This document shows, piece by piece, positions 1 through 12,515 of a DNA stretch of 64,000 nucleotides (the stretch's first letter is position 1; every line of letters starts with the position of its first letter). Source of the stretch: Pascua guehoae (lineage: Eukaryota; Basidiomycota; Tremellomycetes; Trichosporonales; Trichosporonaceae); contig BCJX01000002.1 of assembly GCA_001600415.1 (NCBI GenBank), forward strand, positions 2,577,553 through 2,641,552, written 5' to 3'. The position numbers and the translations under genes were made by a program. The notes beneath the pieces were generated by a model. It saw only the letters and a program-made list of their open reading frames with translations. It had not been told where the DNA came from and did no database searches.

Positions 1-20
1 CCCCGGCCAAACCCACTCAC

Positions 21-279
21 TCGTCTTATTCTTCAACCCCTTGGTCGCACTCCGCATACTCTTGCGCGAGTGGCTAATCTTGCTCTTCGGCACCGCCAGC
101 AAGATGGGCGGCATCAGCTCGAGCAGCGTCTGAATCCCCGGGAGCGCGGCCAGCGGCGCCGCGAGGCGGCCCAGGAACGAGCCCCCTGAAGACGAGGGGA
201 AGGTGAGGGCGGCGGCGCGGAGCGTCAGGGAGGTGAACACGGTCGAGGGCGCGCGCGCGAGTGGTCGGAGGGCCGCCAT
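21..279 (-). CDS. MRPL32: Mitochondrial large-subunit ribosomal protein bL32m, 3' part cut by window edge
   Basis: Component of the mitochondrial 54S ribosomal subunit. The first exon starts at the ATG at 279 and reads 86 codons plus one base to a GTGAGT donor at 20; the remaining exon(s) lie outside the window. The first ~50 residues are rich in Ala, Arg, Leu and Ser with almost no acidic residues, as expected for a mitochondrial presequence. They are followed by the L32 signature PKSKISHSRKSMRSATKG, which in the family is cut in front by a protease and precedes a zinc-binding ribbon (here off the edge). Seen: signature and presequence-like leader. Known: the signature is specific to bL32. 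Inferred: splice site. Confidence 0.88.
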
Positions 280-819
280 TGTGAGGTGCGAGTTGGTGGG
301 TGTGGTTGCGGTTGTGGTTGTGTTCGAGAGGAGGTCGAGGTTGTGGTTGCGGTTGTGGTCGTTGGGGGTGAATTGTCGAAATGGAAAAAAGGCTTATTGG
401 GTCCCCACCGTAACGAGTTTGCCGGATGGAGGCGATCGCCCAGGGCAAGCTGGGCTGGGCAATGTTGGTTGCATCCTTTGTGCTGCATGTCTCCAGCGTT
501 GTGCAGCATATTGTGCAGCATGGATGCAACTGTTACAACGACTTGAATGGGCTAGCAAAGACCAACATGTGCCAATCAGCTACCCAGACTCGATTTTAAA
601 CCGGGCTGTGGAACGACTATTGAGCCGTGACTGCCCTTGCAGTCCTCCTTGCATCTCCCCCAACCCGCACCCTCAATGCAAGAATGGCGATGCATGCTCT
701 AGAATGCCTACTCTACACAGATTCCTTCTGCGCTACTACTCACACTCGCGTCTACATTTCCTCACACTCCACGCCGCATTACTCGTCCACCGCACCTCAC
801 TCCTCCACCGCACCTCACA
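280..819. other. Intergenic: bL32m promoter and CBP3 3' end
   Basis: No gene seen. The part next to bL32m (about 285-370) is a degenerate GT/TTG-rich run built from variants of GGTTGTGGTTGC; on the bL32m strand it reads as a CA/CAAC-rich leader. Confidence 0.5.
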
Positions 820-2244
820 CTACTGCTCCACCCGCCCCCACTCGCCGATATTCCCCTCGAGGACATTGGCGTCCGACACCTGATCCAGCCGTGCGAGCTC
901 GCGGCGGACAAAGCGCACGACCATGGCGAGCTGGTCGACAAACGCCATCTCGTCCGTGGTCATATCCGGCGTCAAGCCGCGCGACGCAAAGAGGTTGCGC
1001 CACAGCCACGACGCCAGCTCGGCGTCTGCCCGTGCCGCGTCCTCGGGCACCTCGCTCATGCCCAGTCCGAGCACATAGTCGAGGCCCGTCCCGGCGCCCT
1101 TCCACTGCTCGCCCATCTCGTCCATGTACTTGCGGATCACGCGCTCGCGCTCGCCCCGCCCCAGCACCATGCGCATCTGCGACTCGGCCAGCTCGAAAAA
1201 GTGGCTCAACAGCTCGGTCGGGTACGACTCGTGCGCGGGCTTGCCGAGCGACAGCGCAGAGTCGCCCCCTTCGGCTTCCGCAGCGTCGGGCTCGGCAGAG
1301 TCGGCAACAGGCCCGCCGGGCGCAGACGACAGGCGCAGGGCGCGCAGACGCGTCACGAGCAGGAGCACGTAGAGGAGGTGGAGCTGGAAAAAGGTTTGGT
1401 AGGTCGGTGGCAATGCGCACGCTGCGGGTTAGTTGGGGTGTGTATGGGGTGTTTATGGGGTGTTCACAGGTCGTCAGGTCAGGTGTGACGTCTACGTTGG
1501 AGCCGAGGATATTGCCAGAGCGAGCTCTGCAACGAGGCAGCACAGCTAAAGAGAGTGCCAGTCGTGGCCACAGGGGGCTGGTGTCCCCGCACCTCGGAGC
1601 CATAGTCCCAAGCACGATGAAGAGCATACCCGTATTGCTCCTCGCCGTTCGGGCGAGCTTCGGCATTCTCCTCGCCGACTCCCACCGCGACCAGGCCTCC
1701 CCAACCTGATCCTTCGACGTTCCCGCTTGTCCTCTCCACCGAGCCCTTCCTCACGACCCAACGCCTAGCAACGCTGTCTCTCCTCGTCTCCCCTCCGCCC
1801 TCCCCGACTCCCCCCAACTCCCCTCCGTCCCCGATTCCTCCCCTCCCCCCCACCCCCAGCCTCTCCACACTCACCATCATACCAAAACGCCCGATCCTTC
1901 TCAATGGCAGCGACGGCGCCCCGCATCATGCGCCCCGTCTCGCGGATCGCCGTGCTCTTGCGCGTATTGTACCCCATCAGCCTCGCGACGCCGCGCACGA
2001 GCGTCTTGGTCGACTCCGAGTACTCGCCCTCGGTCGCGGCCGCGGGCTCCGTCTTCTGCGCCGGGTTGAACGGGTCCACGGGCGGCGGGAACTGGGGCGG
2101 CGCAGTGACGGGCGTGGGCGCGTCCGAGATGGGCTTTTTGGCGTTGAACAGGGACGGGGTCGTGGAGAGGAGGCGCAGCGGGGCGGTGGTGGGTGTGGGG
2201 CGCGAGCGGAGCGCGAGGAGCGCGCGCGAGCGGAGGACCGACAT
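820..2244 (-). CDS. CBP3: Ubiquinol-cytochrome c reductase (complex III) assembly chaperone Cbp3
   Basis: Mitochondrial chaperone that with Cbp6 binds newly made cytochrome b and feeds it into complex III. Two exons, 1875-2244 and 820-1421, about 323 aa. Residues 1-35 form an Arg/Ser/Ala-rich presequence. The conserved domain runs from about residue 80 to the end: an ESTKTLVRGVARLMGYNT segment, then WYDACALPPTYQTFFQLHLL across the splice junction, and the family's WLWRNLF motif near the C terminus. Donor G|GTGAGT and acceptor CTAACCCGCAG join GAT-G with CG-TGC in frame. The intron (1422-1874, 453 nt) is about ten times longer than most introns here. It shares a divergent promoter with SLD2. 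Confidence 0.88.
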
Positions 2245-2703
2245 GGCGAGGGTTTCGCGGTTGGGTTCGGCGACGCTGGGCGATGACAGTTGCTGCTCTT
2301 TTTTGTGGGTTCAGAGAATCGTTTGGTCTCTGATTATACGGCTGGAGCGCTGATACTCTGTCAGGCCGTTTTTGGTATCCGGGTGGGTATCGAGGTCGTT
2401 GTGGTTGACAGACGGCGGGGTGGCTTAGTCGAGTTGCAAGCCGACGAACGACGAAGGGCGAAATTCACAGTGCCGAGCCGAGATGGCAACCAACAGGACA
2501 TACGGAAGCAAACCCACGTGGTATTTGGCGCCAGTGCAAGCTGGTCCCTGCGATCGAGACGCGACGCGACAACAATCAATAATGTGGGCCACGGTTCAAT
2601 GTCGGCACAACTCACAAACTCAACCACCAAACTCCCCGCTTGATCACTGTCCCAAACGACCACCCCACTCGCGTTTGCGTACCTGCAAACCCGGACAGAC
2701 GCC
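2245..2703. promoter_or_regulatory. Divergent promoter CBP3 / SLD2
   Basis: 459 bp between two start codons pointing apart. It contains two adjoining ACGCG cores (2559-2563 and 2564-2568), the core recognised by MBF-type G1/S factors in fungi. That factor's role here is an inference. Confidence 0.4.
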
Positions 2704-4883
2704 ATGGATCCAGACCTTGCAGACGTCAAGGCGCGCGTCAAGGCGTGGGAAAAGGCGTTTCGCGCACAGCACGCACGGAATCCGACAAAGGAGGATATCA
2801 AGGCGGACAAGGGCGATATTGGTGCGTTCTGAAGTTCTAATGAGATGATTGAAGTGCCGCCAGGGGGAATGGGACGAGTCGTGCGGTTAATGGTATGGGG
2901 AGACGAGGGGCAACGAGGGGGTGGTGCCGAGGGGAGGGGGTGTTTACACGGAGGAGGGGTGTGTTTACACGGAGGAGCGTCTCAGATTGAGTGACGCAGA
3001 TGGAGAGACTCAGATGGAGCGTCCCCGATGGAGTCCCAGATGGGCAGTGAATGCAAAGGCAGGCGAGCAGACAACAAACTGCTCGCACTCTTGCACTTCC
3101 ATGCCCTAACGCTCTTCACACTCAGCACCAACAAGGGCGGCGCTGACCCCCAGCCGAGCTGTATTCCCTCTACCGCCGTCTCTCCAAGGTTTCGACGAAG
3201 AATGGCAAGGCCGGCAGCGCCCGCAGTAGTTCTATTCCTGCGAGCACGCCCATCACGACCACGGGGCCAACGACACCCACACCGCGGCGCGTCCGCTCGT
3301 CGGCGTCTGGTTCGGTATCCGCGGCGCTCGCCTCGGCCGCCACCAACTCTTCCTCTGCCCCAGCACCGTCTTCGTCTGCGTCGGCTGGGCCATCTCGGCC
3401 GGCCCCGCCTGTCACGCCACAAAAGCAGGTGCGGGCAGTGACACCCCCGCGGTCGCGAGGGTACAGTGGGCCGGTCCACGATCCCAATCCGAACCCCTTT
3501 AGCGTGACGCCGCGCAAGCCGCGCCCTGGCCCGGCGTCGAGTACGAGCACGACCACGTCGGCGATTGCAAGCTCGCCATTTGCAAAGTCGCCCGTTCGGC
3601 GGCCGCTGCTCACGGCCGACTCGCCGTTCATCCACGCGTCGTCGCCCCGGCGCCTGCGCGAGGTGCTCGAGGCCAACTCTTTGCGGTCGACGCGCGCGCG
3701 GGAGTCTGAAGTTGGAGCTGAGACGTATACACCGCGGACGCGCGCGCGGAAACGGCTCGCAGGCGAGGCCGTGGACGACAGCCCTGTCCAGAGGAAACGC
3801 CGCGGTGCACGGCGGGCCGAGGGTTTGGGAAGGGTGGACGAGGTGGCGGCGACAGACGAGATGGACGTGGACGACGACGACGGGCTTGGAGAGACGCCCA
3901 TCAAGCCCGGCGCGGACGCGTTCGTCGTCCTCGCAGGCAGCGGGGGGCGGTCCGCCGCCGTCGCCAATGGGAGGGAGCAGAAGGAGGCGCGGAGCGAGCC
4001 AAAGCGCGGTGTCGACCTGTTTCCCATCTTTCAGCGCGCAAAGCGGCCCGCAGAGGACGCACCCAAGCCCAAACGCCAACCTCCAGCTGCGCGTCCGAAT
4101 GCCAGAGCAAGTGCGAGTGCGAGTGCAAGGACGTCCGCGACGCGCGCGACAACACAACGTGGCAACATGCACCGTCCATCATCCCCAGAAGACCTCGTTG
4201 CCGCCTCTCCACCACCACAGGTCCCCGAAACCGCCCAACACACCGATGCCGACCCCCCACACTCGCCCATCCCCCCCTCACGCTCCCCATCGGCGGACCC
4301 CACCCGGCCCCGCCGCACTCCCCGCCGGCGCACACACGTCCTCGCCCTCTCCGAGGACGAGTGGGACCCCGAGGCCGCGCGCCTCACCGTGCGTATCGTG
4401 GGCACGCGCCGGCGCGCGGTCCGCCTACGCCCCGAGGCGGGCATGGCTAGTGACGCCGAAGGCAGCAGCAGTGACGGGGGCACTGAGGGTGCTGGAGATA
4501 GTGAACCCGACGCCGCCGACGACGACGACGACGACGTGGCCGAAACCGACACCCCCGCCGCACCCAGACCAAACGGCACACCAGCCGCCTCGCCCTCCGC
4601 CGCCCTCGCCTACCTCTCCCTGCAGCCCGCGCTGCGCTCGCCCGTCGCGCGCGCGGGCGAACGCCTCGCCGACCTCCGCGTCCGCGCCCTCCTGGACCCG
4701 ACGAGCGCGGCCGCCGCCGCCCTCCGCGCCGCACGGAGGGGCCAGGAGGTGTTTGGGTGCGGGGAGCGCGGGGACGAGTGGGCCGACGAGGACGAGCTTG
4801 GGGGCTTTGCGGGGGATGAGGGGGATGATGATTGGGAGAGCGATCCGGAGGGGTGGAAGGGGGCGCAGGATGAGGAGTGGTGA
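2704..4883 (+). CDS. SLD2: DNA replication initiation regulator Sld2/Drc1
   Basis: CDK target that, once phosphorylated, binds Dpb11/TopBP1 to start replication. Exon 1 (2704-2821) encodes MDPDLADVKARVKAWEKAF and the Sld2-typical PTKEDIKADKGDI; the intron (2822-3153) ends CTGACCCCCAG; exon 2 (3154-4883) continues ELYSLYRRLSK. About 615 aa. The N-terminal block matches the conserved family start, which fixes both the ATG and the splice. The middle is basic, Ser/Pro-rich and full of SP/TP sites (VTPPRSRG, SVTPRK, KSPVRRP, SSPRRL, YTPRTR, DSPVQRKRRG, ETPIKPG), candidate CDK sites. The C-terminal third is acidic and low-complexity. No helicase part is present, so it is not a full RecQL4. Two ACGCG boxes lie upstream. 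Confidence 0.85.
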
Positions 4884-5725
4884 GTCGGGGGTGTGTATTA
4901 TGGAGGGTGTGGGGAAGGGGGAGAGGTGTGGGCTGGAATTGTACGTGCATGTATTCTACCATTGGCATAGTTGGCTTTCGGCATGGCACGGGCGGTAAAG
5001 ATCGACGCGTCTTGGGACGGCCGCCTACAGACTGAGACACTGGGATACCAGGGGCGGACCTTGATGCACGCTGCACACTGTATACTGGGCTCCACCCTGT
5101 ACTTGCTGTCCCCACTCTCTCGCCGTTGGAACCAAGTGAAGGATCTAGAGGACAGGTGCGCCACGAAGGTCGTGAGAGTGCCACCTTCAGCTTGGTCCGG
5201 AAGAAGTCTCTCTACCGACCAATCCTTTGCACGGCAAGTGACTACTGACCGTCCGCGCTTGCTGTATTCCGTGTGACCATCGAAACGCACCACGCTCGTA
5301 CCCAACGCAGTGAACAGTACGCAGGACACACCAGTACTGTGGAATGCACCCAACCTGAACCGCCACATACACATTAGTCGTCAGGCACACACACACACTG
5401 GCCCCAGGCACACACACACAGACGCACAGACACAGAGGCACACACACACAAAACCACTTCCACCTCCACAACCACTTCCACCCCGTGGCTCACAATGGCC
5501 TCCTCGCAATGGTCGATGATTGCATTTTGTCCCAATATCTGTGTTTGTACAAGGTGTGCAGCAGGCACGGGGCTAGAGCCTCCTGCGCCTGCCGCGATGT
5601 CTACTGTGGCAAGGTTGAACTGCTATGCTGGAAATGTATGTTGAACGGAACGGAGGCTGGGTATCTCGAGCATCTCGTACAGCGTGTTACTGTTCGAGCG
5701 CGTTTTTTGTCCTCTGGGAAAGGAT
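4884..5725. other. Convergent intergenic region SLD2 / GCV2
   Basis: No gene seen. Both neighbours end here. It holds a CA-rich simple repeat at about 5384-5453 and a CCACTTCC-type repeat just after it. Confidence 0.5.
5384..5453. repeat. (CA)n-rich simple repeat
   Basis: Runs of CACACACA broken by GGCCCCAGG, GACG and GAGG; an ordinary interrupted microsatellite. Confidence 0.8.
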
Positions 5726-7592
5726 CTATTCGCTAACAAAATCCGTGACGTCCCCGCACTCACACACAAGGTTGAGGTCGCCTGCGGCGTCGTCGAGACG
5801 GCCGACGGTGGGCCAGAACTTGGAGACCTTGAGGTTGGGCACGGGGTATGCGGCCTTCTCACGGGTGTAGGGGCGGTTCCACTCCTCGGCGGTAATGACC
5901 GAGAGGGGGTGGGGGGCGTTCTTGAAGACATTGTTCTCCTTGTCGGCCTTGCCCTCGACGACCTCGTCGACCTCCTTGCGGATAGAGATGAGGGCGTTGA
6001 TGAGACGGTCGAGCTCGTGCTTTGGCTCAGACTCGGTGGGCTCAATGAGCCAGCAGGTGCCAATGGGCCACTGGGCCGTCGGGGGGTGGAACGAGTAGTC
6101 CTGGAGACGCTTGGAAAAGTCGGGGACGCGGAGGCCGACCTTTTGCTCAAACTCGGCCAGGTCGAGGAGACACTCGTGGGCGACGCGGCCGTTCTTGTTG
6201 GTGAAGCGAATGTTGTAGTAGGGCTTGAGGCGCTCGGCAATGTAGTTTGCGTTCAGGAGCGCCATCTTGGACGACTCGGTGAGGCCCTTGCCGCCGAGCA
6301 TCTTGACGTAGGCCCACGAGATAATGTTGATCGACGCCGAGCCCCATGGCGCAGCCGAGACGGCCTGGATGGCCTTTTCGCCGCCGGTGGGGATAACGGG
6401 GTGGCCGGGGAGGAAGGGCGCGAGGTGCTTCTTGACCGAGATGGGGCCGACACCGGGACCACCACCACCGTGGGGGATCGAGAAGGTCTTGTGCAGGTTG
6501 GTGTGGGACACGTCGCCACCGACACGGCCAAGCGAAGTGAGGCCAATGAGGGCGTTGGCGTTGGCGCCGTCGACGTAGACCTGGCCGCCGTTGTCGTGGA
6601 TGAGCTTGCACGCCTCCTCGATACCCTCGTCAAAGGTACCAAAGGTCGAGGGGTAGGTGACCATGAACGCGGCGAGGTTGTCCTTGTGCTTTTCGGCCTT
6701 CTCCTTGAGGTCCTTGAGGTCGAGCGAGCCGTCGGCGGTGGCCTTGATGGGCACAACCTTGTAGCCGACCATGGCGGCCGACGCGGGGTTGGTGCCGTGG
6801 GCAGAAAGGGGAATCAGGCAGACGTTGCGGTGGCCCTGGCCCTGCGACTCGTGGTAGGCCTGGATGACGCGGAGACCGGCAAACTCGCCCGAGGCACCAG
6901 AGTTGGGCTGGAACGAGGTCGCGTCGTAGCCAGTGACGAGCGACAGGTCATGCTCGAGCTCGTCGATAATCGTCTTGTAGCCCTCGGCCTGGTCGACGGG
7001 GGCAAAGGGGTGGACACCGCCAAACTGCTTCCACGACAGGGGCTGCATCGAGCTGGTCGAGTTGAGCTTCATGGTGCACGAGCCAAGAGGAATCATGCCG
7101 TGGACGAGCGAGTAGTCCTTGTTCTGCAGGTGCATCATGTAGCGAAGCATGTCCGTCTCCGAGTGGTGTTTGTTGAACACGGCCTGCTGCAGGAAGGGGG
7201 TGGTACGCGCAAGGTCGCCAATGGGCTCCGACGTGTGCGACTCGGCCGTCATGTTGAGCTTTTGCGAGAGCTTGTCGAGGACATCGGGCTTGATCTCGGC
7301 CTCGCCCTTGACGCGGTAGAAGACGTTGACAATGTCGGTGAGGTCGAGCGGGCCGACGGACTCGTCGAGGGTAATACCAATCGTCTTGTCGTCAATCTTG
7401 CGGAAGTTGATGCCCGCAGCGACCGACGTCTTGTGGACCTGGTCGGCAGTGACGCCGGCAGTCGAGACGTCAATGGTGAGCGTGTCAAAGAACTTCTTGT
7501 TGAGCGGCGTAAAGCCAAGGCCCTTGAGCGACTCGCCAAGCACGCGCGTGAGGAGGTGCGTCTTGCCGGCAATCTTGCGCAGACCCTCGGGG

Positions 7593-7630
<38 letters not shown>

Positions 7631-8854
7631 GAGGGCCTGGGCAGTGCAGACGTTGGAGGTCGCCTTTTCGCGACGAATGTGCTGCTCACGCGTCTGGAGC
7701 GCGAGGCGGTAGGCGGGGGCACCCTGCGAGTCCTTGGAGAGACCGACGATACGGCCGGGGATCTTGCGCTTCATGTCCTCGGTGGTAGCAAAGAAGGCGG
7801 CGTGGGGGCCACCGTAGCCAAGAGGGACACCAAAGCGCTGCGAGTTGCCGCACACAATGTCGGCACCCCACTCTCCGGGCGGCTTGAGCATGGTGAGCGC
7901 GAGCAGGTCGGCGGCAACGACCATCTTGCCGCCAGCAGCGTGGACCTTGCTGGTCACGTCGGCCCAGTCGCCAATCTCGCCGTTGACGTCGGGGTACTGA
8001 ACGAGGGCGCCAATGAGCTTCTCCTCGCCGAGCTTTTCGACCTCGGCCGCGAACGCCTCGTTGCTCTCGGCAACCTTGACAGTGATGCCAAAGCCCTCGG
8101 AACGGGTCTCGAGGACGGCAAGGGTCTGGGGCGCGACCGAAGGCGAGACGAGGAAGACGTTCTTGCCCTTTGCAAACTTGTTCTTGGGAACACCGGCGGC
8201 GCACATGGCCATGCCCTCGGCGGCAGCCGTGGCCTCGTCGAGGAGCGACGCGTTGGCAATGGGGAGACCCGTAAGCTGGATGGCGACCGTCTGGTAGTTG
8301 ATGAGCGACTCGAGACGGCCCTGGCTCTGCTCGGGCGAGTAGGGCGTGTACGCAGTGTACCAGGCCGGGTTCTCAAACAGGTTGCGCTGGACGACGGGTG
8401 GGACAATGGCATTGTGGTAGCCCATGCCAATGTAGCTCTTTGCGGGCTTGTTCATGGCCGCAATCTCCTCGGCGCGGCGCGTGAGCTCGAGCTCACTCCA
8501 AGGAGCGATGTCCTCCGAGGTGTACTCGCTGATCCGCACACTGTTGGGAACCGTCGCCTCGATAAACTCGTCCATCGTCTTGTAGCCGAGCGTCTCGAGC
8601 ATGTCGGCACGGTCCTTTTCGGTTGGGCCGACATGGCGGGGCAGGAACGTGTCCAATGGCGTGAACACGCTGGTAGGGGCGGGGTGGAATGCCTTGGAGG
8701 GCGGGTCGGGGNGGGGCTGCGTCGCGGTCGTCGAGCTCGAGCGTGGGGTCGTCGGGGTCGGCTTGAAGCGGATGGCCGAGACGTGGAGCGCACGCGAACG
8801 GATGGAGACCGCGGGGACGCGCAGAGCGCGGCGCGAAATGCTCGCGAGAGACAT
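5726..8854 (-). CDS. GCV2: Glycine dehydrogenase (decarboxylating), P-protein of the glycine cleavage system
   Basis: PLP enzyme of the mitochondrial matrix that decarboxylates glycine and passes the aminomethyl group to the lipoyl H-protein. Intronless, 1042 aa, the usual size. The ATG at 8854 opens an Arg/Ser/Ala presequence; the mature part begins near FLPRHVGPTEKDRADML. The tandem GDC-P domains are complete. The PLP lysine is in SHTNLHKTFSIPHGGGGPG, around residue 789, and the glycine-rich loop follows it. One undetermined base (8712) falls in the presequence. An in-frame GTG lies upstream at 8914, but only the ATG gives a normal leader. Among the most conserved proteins in the window and surprisingly free of introns compared with its neighbours. 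Confidence 0.97.
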
Positions 8855-11800
8855 GGTTGGTGGGGTTGGGGAGTGGGGAGTGGGGGGAGAAGAAGCAAAG
8901 GAGTCGTTGAACACCTAGTTCAACGGTGGTGGGTGGGAATTGGGGGGGTGGTCACCCAAATTCGGAGATGTAGGAGCACTGAGCCGAAGGATGACTCTCT
9001 TGGCGGGAAACAGTAACCGGGTACAAAATGACGCGGTCACGCGGCCGTGCAGAAATGTGCAGTGGCAAGCGAGAGGGGAGAGAGGAGGGGGGGGAACCGC
9101 CCAAAGTGGGTGGAGCGGAATGAGTGGTGTGGAGGAGTGACAGACGGCGATGATGAGGGAGAGAGAAAAGAGGAGAAAAAGTCGGGCCAGGCTAGACTAA
9201 TATGTGCATCTGGATCGGGACTGGTGGGGGGGTTGTCTGTCGGGAATGGATGTAACTCGTCAGAGTGGTCCTTGGAAAAGCAAGACTAGCCAAGATGGCG
9301 ATATGGCGTGGTGGCTGTTGCGTTGTTGGAAAAGCCCATCCTAGTTGTTGGAAAATCAACAATAATACAAACTCGCCTTGGGCCGATTCCCCCTTGGCCC
9401 AGCCTGGGGCCACGCCAACCCCCCCCCCCAAGGCCGCCAGCGACGCCGCACGGCCCCAGGTCCAAACCACCACGGCACGGCACACACACCACAGTCGCCA
9501 GGCACGCATATAGGGGCGGGCGGGGTATGGTATGTACGGTACGGTACGGTACGCGCTTGATCAATCAACCAGCGACCAGCCAACTTCTTATCCAATCTGT
9601 GCGTTATCCAACAACTGCTCCATATGCGGACTTTTCCGGCCAAAAAAAAAAAGCCAGACCACCACAACCCACTCTCGACCTATCGTATCGCCAGGTCCCT
9701 CACCAGGCCAAGCGGGGTACGGCCCAGGGCGCCTTCGAGCAACGCGGCCCTGGGCGCGGCCAGCCGGCCAGCCACTGCGTGGCCACTACTGGCTGCCTGC
9801 GTGACCCAGTCGAGCATGATGCAAGAGCCGCGTCTGTGATGATGGCGCTTTTCCAACGAATATCGGCCCCATGGCCCCCATCCCAAACGCTCCAAAGTGG
9901 AGGCAGAGGTGCGTCGAGTATCCTCGGCTAGGACCGACCGCGTCGTGTGCGACGACTGGGTGCGACCATGCAGCCACCGGGACACCTGTACACCTGGATT
10001 GGATCTGGGAAAACCCGAATTGGATACGCGTGTCACTCGCCCCCCAAGCCGTAGACGTGCAGACGCGACACGGTTCCGCAATTCCGCCATGCTCCCGCGC
10101 ACACCGATCGAGACGAGAAGAAGATCAGCAGACCAGCATATCACCGCCTTACCGTGTTCACCTTGCCAAACGATACTGATCAAGTGGCGCTGGGCCCAGC
10201 CATGCAGCCGTTGACATACATGCACACCGACTCGCACCCTCAAGCCGTCCCCTCCACGACTACGGTCCTGAGAGGCAATGATGGCATGGCGAGTCAAAGC
10301 AATAGCCCCGTTGGGGGCATCGCTTGCAAAGGCATGACGAAATGGCGAGTGCAGTAGACGAGGAACGATAAGGGGGAAGACAGAGGCCGACTGTGCCTAG
10401 GTACACAATTCACCTAGGCTAGGTGGCAAAACGATAGACGGGAGCGGGGACCACCAACCACCGATATCAGGCAGGGCCCACACACGTTTGCCGTCTTCAC
10501 TACAATCCTCTGGGCCCCGCTCTCCCTCACACACACCCCATTTAAGCTCACATTGTTTCACGCCACGTCCCAAATGGCGTCTCTGGGAGAAACCAGCATT
10601 GGTCCAGATACGACCCCGGCGGGACGAGCGGGCAGCTACGCGACTGGGTACCTGGGCCGAGATCGGCGGCGTTGAGCTTGGACCAGCCGGTGCGAGAACA
10701 CCAGGTGGTTCCTGCAGCCGAGACCGTATCGCTAATAAACGATCACCTTGACCTGGAGTACTTGGCTACAGCAGCGGTGAGGACAGACCTGGCCTGCTTT
10801 TTGCTGTCGAGGCACCACGGGCCTGTGGGGGCGACCCAGTGGACAATGTGGACGCTGGCACTGACCTCGACGGCGAGGTCCGACAGTTAGTGGGGCGATC
10901 GATTTCCTCACAGGGTTCTATGTGGCCGTGCAGAACACCACCTCAGCACCACGACAGGCACAAAGCGTTGCTCGCCCAAGTTCTTGGACAGATGAGCAGA
11001 GCTACGAGGGTGCACATCAAGGCCCGAAGCGGTCGAGAGACGGGGTGACGCAGCCAGAACATATGAAGCGAAACTGGACAGCGCCAGTGCGAGGGCCAGA
11101 GCTTGTGCAGAGTGCCATGCCGCGAGCTGAAGATGGCAGATAAGACACCTGCATCCTCAGGGCACATGTCAGACTCAGACTTGTGGCGGATAGCCACACG
11201 GAGCAGATGCAGCGCCCACCAGCAAGCGAGCTAGACATCCTATGTTCAACCTCTTGGCCGTCTGCAGTGCTCCTCTTCCCCCAGAGGTGACCATGCCCTT
11301 AGTCTGCTTGCAGGTACAGAGGGTGTCAAAAAAAGGACCGACAAATGGCACAGCACAGGGTGAGACTGACGAACCCTTGCAAGGTCTGCCTCTGCACGTT
11401 TGCAGCAGCTCAACATCTGCATGCCTCGGCATCCCTGCGCCTTTCACGTTACTTTTTGACGCCCTCTGTACTGGTGTCTGTCACCGCTTGACAGTGAGGT
11501 CGTGTTGTCGCGCGCTCGTTGCACGCCACTCCCCATGGTGGGTCTTTGCTCCCCTCACCTCTTCTCCCCGATGCCCCAACCTACATCTACCAGCCTAAAC
11601 TTTGGAGAGGTACAGCAGCACTTGAAATTGAGTCGTATCCTCAGGCCAACAATAGTCCACACTGCAAAGGCTACAATACTAACAGACCAGCGCGCGACGA
11701 CTCGAAACTCGGGCAAATCTTGAACACCCACCAAACAATGACACGGCAAGCGAACGACTTTTCGAATGCACCTGGAGACATCGTGTGTACAGGGGCGAGA

Positions 11801-12515
11801 GGGGGGTAAGGTTGAAAAAGGGCCGTGGGCAGTGCCTTCCCTGGGACCACTTGGAGAAGTAGGCACAACTTCCACCTACTCGCCATCGCACACTTCTTCA
11901 ATGGACTCGTGTCACAGGGGTCACTGGGGAAAGACGCCAACAATCTAATGCCGACTAACAGCCCTCCCATCTTTGGGGAGCAGCGCATGCCCACGCCCCT
12001 TTGACGACGTTTGAGAGTGCGGCGATCCGGATCCCAAGCAGGGTGCGAGGACGAAGAGACTAGGGGTCAAGGCTTTCCCCCCTGCTTTTGAAACAAACCT
12101 TCCTTCGAGTCCCCTCTTCCCCTCTTTCCTCCTTCCGTCTCATTCGGCACTTAATCCTATTTCACCGCCATGCACCTTGCGGCACCGCTTTGCAGTGCCT
12201 TCCTCGCAGCCAACTCATCGATGCACTTCATCTGTAGAAGGTGCAGTATCAGTCTCGACGATCTCCCCGCCTGCACTGTGCATGAACTAGTCAAAGTGGA
12301 TAGGGCGAGCCTGAAATTGGAATAATCACACTTAGCCACATATCGAGGACTGTTTGCATAATGCGTTTCCTTCTAGACCGTGGCAAGTGTTTCAGTTCTG
12401 CTGCACAGGCCTCGCCCTCGCTTCATGTCGGTCCGTGCTCAAAGTGGCAATCGCAATACTTGGGGGTCTCATCTAGAGGGGAATATGACATTGCTTCTGC
12501 TTCTATGATTCCTCG
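8855..12515. other. 3.7 kb gene-poor region
   Basis: No convincing gene. Open frames of up to 205 codons on both strands look random: no known domain and no matching splice sites. Seen: a GGTAC-type microsatellite near 9527-9552, an A-run at 9642-9652, a CCTAGG-bounded small inverted repeat near 10398-10425, and a pyrimidine-rich tract at 12090-12150. Directly after the tract is a 51-codon frame (12170-12325) with a CxxC (FICRRCSIS). A non-coding RNA could sit here, but nothing identifies one. Confidence 0.5.

Noticed and set aside
5684..9016. A 1110-codon open frame on the plus strand
   Set aside because: It is the mirror of GCV2, whose codon use (G/C at third positions) keeps the opposite strand open. 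The protein has no domain and GCV2 is unmistakable.
9680..10297. A 205-codon minus-strand frame in the gene-poor region
   Set aside because: Composition and content look random and no splice partners extend it.
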